Source of the DNA: an uncultured Eubacteriales bacterium
GTDB taxonomy: Bacteria > Bacillota > Clostridia > Oscillospirales > Butyricicoccaceae
Length of the DNA stretch: 12,791 nt
NCBI GenBank assembly: GCA_900555855.1
Contig: USML01000054.1
Coordinates: 1-12,791, forward strand
Reading direction: 5' to 3'
Of the stretch, positions 7,847-12,791 are shown piece after piece. The notes beneath the pieces were generated by a model. The model was not told the origin of the DNA and made no database searches. It saw only the letters and a program-made list of their open reading frames with translations. The number at the start of each line of letters is the position of its first letter. The first letter of the stretch is position 1. Both the position numbers and the translations under genes were made by a program.

Positions 7847-7875
7847 AGTATAGCAGAACATTCGTTCTATTGCAA
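7847..7875 (-). promoter_or_regulatory. Sigma-A promoter of uvrBA
   Basis: Minus strand: TTGCAA (7875-7870), a 17-nt spacer, TATACT (7852-7847). Each hexamer differs from consensus at one position. Transcription should start near 7840, leaving a leader of about 30 nt before the uvrB ATG. The spacer is almost filled by a LexA site, so repressor binding would block RNA polymerase directly. Confidence 0.85.
7856..7867. promoter_or_regulatory. LexA (SOS) box in the uvrBA promoter
   Basis: GAACATTCGTTC on the plus strand, which is GAACGAATGTTC in the direction of uvrB: a perfect GAAC-N4-GTTC dyad, the core of the Gram-positive LexA/DinR operator. It sits between the -35 and -10 elements. This predicts repression of uvrBA by LexA and induction on DNA damage, as known for uvrBA in Bacillus. 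Confidence 0.87.
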
Positions 7876-7877
7876 GC

Positions 7878-7902
7878 AAAACAGGCGGCAAAACGCCGCC
7901 TG
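7878..7902 (-). terminator. Factor-independent terminator of radC
   Basis: Minus strand: stem CAGGCGGC (7902-7895) with GCCGCCTG (7889-7882), a 5-nt GTTTT loop, then TTTTGCTT. It lies 30 bp after the radC stop. Its U tract ends only 2 bp before the -35 element of uvrBA, so radC and uvrBA are insulated despite tight packing. Confidence 0.88.
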
Positions 7903-7932
7903 AAGGAGAAATTGGCAAAAAAGATCGGAGGG

Positions 7933-8601
7933 TCAGCAATAGCCGCTGTCTGCCAGCGAAACGAAGTCGTGGTCCGCCACGATGATATGGTCCAGCAGAC
8001 GGATGTCCGCCGCTTCCAGCGCGGCCTTGATCCGGGCGGTGGTGGAAAGATCCTCCGGCGAGGGCAGGGCCACGCCGCCGGGATGGTTGTGGGCCAGGAT
8101 CACCGCCGCCGCGTTGTGTTTCAGGGCGGCGGTGAGCAGCTTGCGCACATTCACCTCGGAGGAATTAAGGCTGCCCTTGTGGAGCACCGTGCAGCTGAGC
8201 ACCCGGCACTTCCCGTCCAGACAGGTGAGCAGAACGGTCTCCTCCTGCCGCCCGATGAAGCGGGGCAGCAAAAAGCGCCCCGCCTGCTCGGTGGAAGCCA
8301 GGCAGAGATCCTGCTGCTTCTGGCTGTAATAGACCCGGGTGAGCTCCGGCAGCAGCTTGAGGAAGCCCGCCGTATTTTCGCCGACGCCCTCCACCTGCTG
8401 CAGCTCCTGCGCCGAGGCGTCCAAAACGCCGGCCAGACTGCCGAAATCGTCCATCAGCCGGTGGGCCAGCTCGTTGGTATCCTTCCGCGGGATGGCATAA
8501 AACAGCAGCAGCTCCAGAATATTGTGCTCGTCAAAGCCGTCCAGCCCTTCCCGCAAAAAGCGCTGGAGCAGCCGCTGCCGGTGTCCGTCGTGCAGACCCA
8601 T
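7933..8601 (-). CDS. radC: RadC family JAB/MPN-domain protein
   Basis: A 222-residue member of the RadC family. An N-terminal helix-hairpin-helix-like region (about residues 53-81, around [11 protein letters not shown]) probably contacts DNA. It is followed by a JAB1/MPN metalloprotease-like domain with the full JAMM motif H171-N-H173-x7-S181-x2-D184, inside AHNHPGG and PSPEDLS. The biochemical role of chromosomal RadC proteins is unsettled; the older assignment to recombinational repair is doubtful. GGGGGAG stands a few bases before the ATG. The gene is divergent from the GHL10 gene with only 35 bp between start codons, so promoters of both probably reach into the neighbouring coding sequence; I could not find a convincing one. 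It ends at its own terminator, separate from uvrBA. Confidence 0.95.
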   Translation of the reverse strand: MGLHDGHRQRLLQRFLREGLDGFDEHNILELLLFYAIPRKDTNELAHRLMDDFGSLAGVLDASAQELQQVEGVGENTAGFLKLLPELTRVYYSQKQQDLCLASTEQAGRFLLPRFIGRQEETVLLTCLDGKCRVLSCTVLHKGSLNSSEVNVRKLLTAALKHNAAAVILAHNHPGGVALPSPEDLSTTARIKAALEAADIRLLDHIIVADHDFVSLADSGYC

Positions 8602-8636
8602 GCGGGTCTCCCCCTTTCTCTTTCTATGGAGGTTTT

Positions 8637-10445
8637 ATGAAAAAACTGATCAAGCTCGGTTTGCTGTTTGCATTGCTGTGCGCCCTGGGGGCGCTGACGC
8701 TGCCCGTCCACGGAGCCTCGCTGGAGCTGCGGGGCGTCTGGGTGAGCACAGTCTACGGTCTGGACTGGCCCTCCGCCCCGGGGCTTTCTGCCGCTGCCCT
8801 GCAGGCGGAGGCGGAGACCGTGGTGAAAAACGCAAAGGACTGGGGCATGAACGCCATCTTCCTGCAGGTGCGGCCCTGTGCCGACGCGCTGTATGTCTCG
8901 GAGACGGAGCCCTGGAGCCAGTGGCTCTCCGGCGTTCAGGGGCAGGCGGCCGACGGGGGCTTTGATCCGCTGGAATGCTATTTGCAGCTGTGCCGGGAGG
9001 CGGGTCTGCAGCTCCACGCCTGGATCAACCCTTATCGGATCACCCGCAAGGCGGCGGAGAGCCGGGAGCAGGCCTTTGCCCAGCTCTGCCCAGAGCATCC
9101 GGCCCGGCAGCAGGCGGAATGGGTGGTGTTTCACACCGATGGCTGTCTTTATTACGATCCCGGCCGGCCGGAGGTGCGGCAGATGCTGCTGTCGGTGGCA
9201 GAAGAGCTGCTGCAGCGCTATCCGGTGGACGGGCTGCATCTGGACGATTATTTTTACCCCGGCAGCGACTTTGCCGATGAGGAGACCTTCCGGAACTATG
9301 GTGGGGATTATGAGAGCGTGGGCGATTTTCGCCGGGCATCGGTGACCGGGCTGGTGGCCGCGCTGGGCGAGCTGACCCACCGGGTGCGGCCCGGCGCGGT
9401 GTTCGGCGTCTCGCCGGCAGGCATCTGGGCCACGGCCGACCACGATCCGCTGGGGGCGGAGACCCGGGGCGGGCAGTCCTACTACGATCATTATGCGGAT
9501 TCCCGCCGGTGGGTCCGGGAGGAGCTGGTGGATTATATCATCCCCCAGATCTATTGGGAGATCGGAGCCGCCTCCGGGGAATACCAGACCATGCTGGACT
9601 GGTGGAGCGGCGTCGCCCGGGATACGCAGGTGAAGCTCTATATCGGCCTTGCGGCCTATAAATCCGCCCAGGCGGAGGAAGGCTCTCTCTGGTATGGCAG
9701 CGACGAGCTGCTGCGGCAGCTGAGCCGCATCCGGCTTTCTGATGTGGCCTGCGGCGCAGTGCTGTTTCGCTACGGATCGGTGCTGGGCCAGCCGGCGGAG
9801 GACGGCGTCCGTCAGGCCTTTTCGCAGGAGACCGGCGCCGTCCCTGCGGCGGCGGCAAAGCCCGTCTATGCGGGGGACTACGGCGACTGCGCCGTCCTTT
9901 CCGGCGCGCGGGCTGCGCTGCGCTATGCGGCCCCGGCCCGGAGCCAGGTGACGGCCTTCTGGGGCAGTGGCTGGGCCCGGCTGCGCAGCGACGGACAGGG
10001 CCGCTATACCGGCCGCATCCCGGCGGAGGCCCCCTACAACTGCGAGAGCGTCACCCGTCCGGTGCTGTTTTGCACCCAGCGGAACGGGGTGGTCTCCGTA
10101 GAGCTTTCCGCCTTTACGCTGACGGCGGTGCGGCCGGAGCAGAGGGCGGAGGTGCGCTCCGTCACTGGGCAGGAAACGGCCGGGGGGCATCAGCTGAGCT
10201 TTGCGCTTTCCGGGCCGTGCGCTGCCGCCGTCCGCTGCAGCGGCGATGTGCTGCAGGTGTCTCTGCAGCCCTGCGGGGGAGAGCCGGTCCCGGTGCAGGA
10301 CAGCTGGCTGCGCCACAGCTCCGCCCTCCGGCAGGAGGAGACGCTTTTCTGGCGGCTGGTGCTGCCCGATACCGGCGGAAGCTGGCAGGCAAGGCTCCAA
10401 TGGGAGGAGCGCCGGCTGGTGATCACCGTCACGGAAAGCTCCTGA
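8637..10445 (+). CDS. Secreted GHL10-family glycoside hydrolase-like protein
   Basis: A 602-residue exported protein. It begins with a signal peptide (MKKLIKLGL, hydrophobic to about residue 22, cleavage probably near residues 26-27) without a lipobox. Residues about 29-390 form the glycosyl hydrolase-like 10 barrel (PF02638, formerly DUF187). Family landmarks are LRGVWVST (31-38), AWINPYR (128-134), the strand DGLHLDDYFYP (198-208), GVSPAGIW (257-264) and DYIIPQIYWE (299-308). The E. coli relative DigH (YddW) acts on denuded peptidoglycan glycan strands, so a cell-wall role is likely but inferred. About 200 C-terminal residues appear to form one or two beta-rich domains, the last resembling an AMIN-type fold (LSFALSGP, LQVSL, LVITV). 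GGAGG lies 4 nt before the ATG. A likely terminator follows at 10501-10532. Confidence 0.92.
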   Translation: MKKLIKLGLLFALLCALGALTLPVHGASLELRGVWVSTVYGLDWPSAPGLSAAALQAEAETVVKNAKDWGMNAIFLQVRPCADALYVSETEPWSQWLSGVQGQAADGGFDPLECYLQLCREAGLQLHAWINPYRITRKAAESREQAFAQLCPEHPARQQAEWVVFHTDGCLYYDPGRPEVRQMLLSVAEELLQRYPVDGLHLDDYFYPGSDFADEETFRNYGGDYESVGDFRRASVTGLVAALGELTHRVRPGAVFGVSPAGIWATADHDPLGAETRGGQSYYDHYADSRRWVREELVDYIIPQIYWEIGAASGEYQTMLDWWSGVARDTQVKLYIGLAAYKSAQAEEGSLWYGSDELLRQLSRIRLSDVACGAVLFRYGSVLGQPAEDGVRQAFSQETGAVPAAAAKPVYAGDYGDCAVLSGARAALRYAAPARSQVTAFWGSGWARLRSDGQGRYTGRIPAEAPYNCESVTRPVLFCTQRNGVVSVELSAFTLTAVRPEQRAEVRSVTGQETAGGHQLSFALSGPCAAAVRCSGDVLQVSLQPCGGEPVPVQDSWLRHSSALRQEETLFWRLVLPDTGGSWQARLQWEERRLVITVTESS

Positions 10446-10500
10446 GCCTTTGCTCCCATTATGCCACGATCCCGCCGGCTTTTCAATGAAAATCTGCCCT

Positions 10501-10532
10501 GCCGCCGGGGGATTTGACAGCGGCGGCTTTTT
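10501..10532 (+). terminator. Probable terminator of the GHL10 gene
   Basis: Stem GCCGCC (10501-10506) with GGCGGC (10522-10527), then five T residues (10528-10532). The loop is long at 15 nt and contains the -35 hexamer of the next gene, so terminator and promoter overlap. The short stem and long loop leave some doubt. Confidence 0.55.
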
Positions 10533-10542
10533 CGGATAAACT
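10514..10542 (+). promoter_or_regulatory. Sigma-A promoter of the topoisomerase gene
   Basis: TTGACA (10514-10519, exact consensus), a 17-nt spacer, and TAAACT (10537-10542, four of six consensus bases). The predicted start near 10549 gives a leader of about 30 nt before the ATG at 10581. It supports an independent transcript for the topoisomerase subunit. Confidence 0.72.
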
Positions 10543-10568
10543 ATATGGGTCCGAATCATGAAAACAGC

Positions 10569-10574
10569 AGGAGG
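10569..10574 (+). promoter_or_regulatory. Ribosome binding site that fixes the topoisomerase start
   Basis: AGGAGG lies 6 nt before the ATG at 10581. This selects 10581 over the in-frame ATG at 10545, which stands upstream of the ribosome binding site and practically at the predicted transcription start. Confidence 0.9.
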
Positions 10575-10580
10575 GTCTTT

Positions 10581-12581
10581 ATGGCGAAGTCTGCGCACCG
10601 CTACGACAACGAAAGCATCTCCGCCCTGAAGGGGGCGGACCGGGTCCGCAAGCGCCCGGGGGTCATCTTTGGCTCCGACGGGCTGGAGGGCTGCGAGCAT
10701 GCTTTTTTTGAGATACTGTCCAACTCCATCGACGAAGCCCGGGAGGGCTATGGCAGCGAGATCCATGTGACCCGCTATCTGGATCATTCCATCCGGGTGG
10801 AGGACTTCGGCCGGGGCATGCCGCTGGATTATAACGAAAAGGAGCAGCGCTACAACTGGGAGCTGATCTACTGCGAGCTTTATGCCGGCGGCAAATACAG
10901 CAACGACAGCGGCGAAAACTATGAATACTCTCTGGGCCTCAACGGCCTGGGCGCCTGCGCCACCCAGTATTCCTCGGAGTTTTTTGATGTGATCTCCCGG
11001 CGGGACGGTTATGAATACCGCCTGCACTTTGAACGGGGAGAAAACCGCACCGACGCCCCAAACGGCATGATCAAGACGCCCTATGCGGGCAAAAAAACCG
11101 GCACCGTCCAGCATTTCAAGCCGGATATTCAGGTGTTTACCGACATCGACATTCCTCTGGCCTTTTATCAGGAGACGCTCAAGCGGCAGGCTGTGGTCAA
11201 CGCGGGCCTGCGGTTCATTCTGAAGGACGAGACCGGGCCGGATCGATTTGAGACCTATGAGTTTCTCTATGAAAACGGCATCCGGGATTATGTGGCGGAG
11301 CTGGCAGGGGAGACGGCTCTCACCGCGCCCCGATATTTTAAGACGGAGCGCACCGGCCGCGACCGGCCGGACAAGCCGGAATACCGGGTGAAGGTGGAGG
11401 CGGCCTTCTGCTTTTCCAACGCCGCGCCGCTGATCGAATATTACCACAATTCCTCCTTCCTGGAGCACGGCGGCGCCCCGGACAAGGCGGCCCGCTCCGC
11501 CTTTGTTTCTGCGATAGATGCTTATCTGAAAAAAACCAATAAATATCAGAAAAACGAGAGCAAGGTGGGCTGGAACGATATTTCCGACAGCCTGATCCTT
11601 GTGACCAACGGCTTTTCCACCTATACCTCCTACGAGAACCAGACGAAAAAGGCCATCACCAACCGGTTCATTCAGGAGATGATGACGGAGTTTCTCCGCT
11701 CCTCGCTGGAGGTCTATTTCACGGAAAACCGGCAGGAGGCCGACCGGATCGCCGATCAGGTCCTGGTGAACAAGCGGGCCAGAGAGCAGTCGGAGCGCAC
11801 CCGCCTGAGCCTGAAGAAAAAGCTCTCCGGCACGCTGGACATCACCAACCGCGTCCAGAAGTTCGTGGACTGCCGCACCAAGGATCCCGCCCGGCGGGAG
11901 CTTTATATCGTGGAGGGCGATTCGGCCCTCGGCTCCGTCAAGCAGGGGAGAGACGCGGAATATCAGGCCATCATGCCCGTCCGCGGCAAGATCCTCAACT
12001 GCCTGAAGGTGGAATATGACCGGATCTTCAAAAGCGAGATCATTACCGACCTGCTGCGGGTGCTGGGCTGCGGCGTGGAGGTCAAGAGCCGGGTCAAGGA
12101 TATCAATTCCTTTGATCTTTCCGCCCTGCGCTGGAACAAGATCATCATCTGCACCGATGCCGACGAGGACGGCTATCAGATCCGCACGCTGATCCTGGCC
12201 ATGCTTTACCGGCTGACGCCCACCCTCATCGACCGGGGCTATGTCTATATCGCGGAATCCCCCCTTTACGAGATCACCTGTAAGGGCCGGGAAACACCCT
12301 ATTTTGCCTATAACGACAAGGAAAAGGACGCGCTGGTCCAGAAGCTGGCAGGAAAAAAGCTCACCATCATGCGCTCCAAGGGCTTGGGTGAAAACGAGCC
12401 GGAGATGATGTGGGAGACTACCATGAACCCGGAGACCCGGCGGCTGGTGCGTGTGCTGCCCGACGAGGCGGAGGAGACCGCCCGGGTATTCGACCTGCTG
12501 CTGGGCGATAACCTATCCGGCAGAAAGGACTATATCGCTGAAAATGGTTATAAGTACCTTGATATGATCGATGTAAGCTGA
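10581..12581 (+). CDS. parE: Type II topoisomerase subunit B (divergent ParE/GyrB-like)
   Basis: ATPase and TOPRIM subunit of a type II topoisomerase, 666 residues. GHKL ATPase motifs: EILSNSIDEA with catalytic-type E44 and Mg-binding-type N48, EDFGRGMP (74-81), and GLNGLGA (119-125). The transducer carries the QTK loop (Q354-T355-K356) that contacts ATP. The TOPRIM domain has EGDSA (445-449), PVRGKILN (466-473), DADED (526-530, Mg-binding acids) and KGLGE (600-604). Length and lack of an insert fit ParE or Gram-positive GyrB. It departs from the canonical forms at usually constant places: EGDSALGS instead of EGDSAGGS, and DADEDGYQIR instead of DADVDGxHIR. It may be a separate clostridial ParE-like clade, so the symbol is provisional. 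It would pair with a ParC/GyrA-type cleavage subunit; none starts in the 210 bp that follow. It has its own promoter and strong ribosome binding site. Confidence 0.9.
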   Translation: MAKSAHRYDNESISALKGADRVRKRPGVIFGSDGLEGCEHAFFEILSNSIDEAREGYGSEIHVTRYLDHSIRVEDFGRGMPLDYNEKEQRYNWELIYCELYAGGKYSNDSGENYEYSLGLNGLGACATQYSSEFFDVISRRDGYEYRLHFERGENRTDAPNGMIKTPYAGKKTGTVQHFKPDIQVFTDIDIPLAFYQETLKRQAVVNAGLRFILKDETGPDRFETYEFLYENGIRDYVAELAGETALTAPRYFKTERTGRDRPDKPEYRVKVEAAFCFSNAAPLIEYYHNSSFLEHGGAPDKAARSAFVSAIDAYLKKTNKYQKNESKVGWNDISDSLILVTNGFSTYTSYENQTKKAITNRFIQEMMTEFLRSSLEVYFTENRQEADRIADQVLVNKRAREQSERTRLSLKKKLSGTLDITNRVQKFVDCRTKDPARRELYIVEGDSALGSVKQGRDAEYQAIMPVRGKILNCLKVEYDRIFKSEIITDLLRVLGCGVEVKSRVKDINSFDLSALRWNKIIICTDADEDGYQIRTLILAMLYRLTPTLIDRGYVYIAESPLYEITCKGRETPYFAYNDKEKDALVQKLAGKKLTIMRSKGLGENEPEMMWETTMNPETRRLVRVLPDEAEETARVFDLLLGDNLSGRKDYIAENGYKYLDMIDVS

Positions 12582-12791
12582 CAAAGGCGTATCTCTTGCG
12601 CCAATACTTTGTTGCAGCGGCTTGCCATACACAAAGTATGGCGGCACGGCTTCGCCATCGCCGGGACGAAAATCTCCACCGACGGGCAGCATCGACAGCC
12701 CCACACGGAGGGAGCCTTGCAGCGCGGCGCTGCCGCTCTGACGGGACGTCGGGACGCCGTCCCCTACAGGTTCATACCCACACACAAACAA
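12582..12791. repeat. Hairpin-rich intergenic repeat element
   Basis: No gene is visible here. The stretch contains nested inverted repeats: ATACTTTGT (12604-12612) with ACAAAGTAT (12631-12639); GCCATAC (12624-12630) with GTATGGC (12636-12642); and GGGACGCCGTCCC (12751-12763). The first two share an arm and cannot form together. The phrases around GGGACGCCGTCCCCTACAGG resemble dispersed palindromic repeats common between genes of Oscillospirales, from memory. The region directly follows the topoisomerase stop and has no obvious U-tract terminator. A minus-strand open frame through it (12791-12513) looks repeat-derived and is not annotated. Confidence 0.55.

Noticed and set aside
6383..7903. 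Plus-strand open frame of 506 codons opposite uvrB
   Set aside because: Antisense shadow of uvrB; no family features, no ribosome binding site.
7811..7939. 43-codon N-terminal extension of UvrB
   Set aside because: It would begin upstream of the uvrBA promoter and overlap the radC stop; the AGGAGG at 7816-7821 and family length support the start at 7810.
10545..10580. 12-codon N-terminal extension of the topoisomerase subunit
   Set aside because: Its ATG is at the predicted transcription start and precedes the AGGAGG that serves the ATG at 10581.
8454..11468. Open frame of 1004 codons on the minus strand opposite GHL10 and the topoisomerase gene
   Set aside because: It runs antisense to two well-supported genes and into radC, its translation has no recognisable motif and a low-complexity look, and long antisense frames are expected in GC-rich coding DNA.
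12513..12791. Minus-strand open frame of 92 codons at the right edge
   Set aside because: It overlaps the 3' end of the topoisomerase gene and translates repeat-derived sequence; no independent support.

Overview
The window looks like GC-rich Clostridia, most likely an Oscillospirales-type gut Firmicute. Supporting signs are strong AGGAGG-like ribosome binding sites, sigma-A promoters with 17-nt spacers, a Gram-positive type LexA box (GAAC-N4-GTTC), the uvrB-uvrA gene order, and the overall flavour of the RadC, UvrB and type II topoisomerase proteins. This placement rests on recognition of protein families, not on a search.

Layout, left to right. Positions 1-401 hold no gene: two tandem copies of a structured repeat (1-229), a G-rich unassigned stretch, and a 46-bp perfect palindrome that serves as terminator for the gene to its right. 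Four genes then lie on the minus strand up to 5791. Read in their own direction they are uvrA (5791-2957), a small lipoprotein gene with its own near-perfect sigma-A promoter, a PflX-type radical SAM enzyme, and glf (UDP-galactopyranose mutase). The last two share an ATGA stop/start overlap. Next come uvrB (7810-5813, minus), which starts the uvrBA operon behind an SOS-controlled promoter, and radC (8601-7933, minus) with its own terminator abutting the uvrB promoter. Divergently on the plus strand are a secreted GHL10-family glycoside-hydrolase-like protein (8637-10445) and a divergent GyrB/ParE-type topoisomerase subunit (10581-12581). The last 210 bp are a hairpin-rich intergenic repeat.

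Functionally, uvrA and uvrB form the damage-recognition part of nucleotide excision repair and are expected to be LexA-regulated. The GHL10 protein and glf both point to cell-envelope glycan metabolism but are not adjacent. The topoisomerase subunit would need an A subunit that is not visible here.

The most notable oddity is an abrupt change in codon habit inside uvrA near 5477-5536. All ten Ile codons in residues 1-86 are ATC, as is usual in the genes to the right. From residue 105 onward ATA and ATT dominate, as in the genes to the left. The window may therefore join two genomes, either by recombination in a conserved gene or by an assembly chimera. I do not see a convincing new multi-gene system (no CRISPR, toxin-antitoxin, phage or transposase genes). 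The less explained parts are the structured repeats, the orphan lipoprotein, the coupled radical SAM gene and the divergent topoisomerase.
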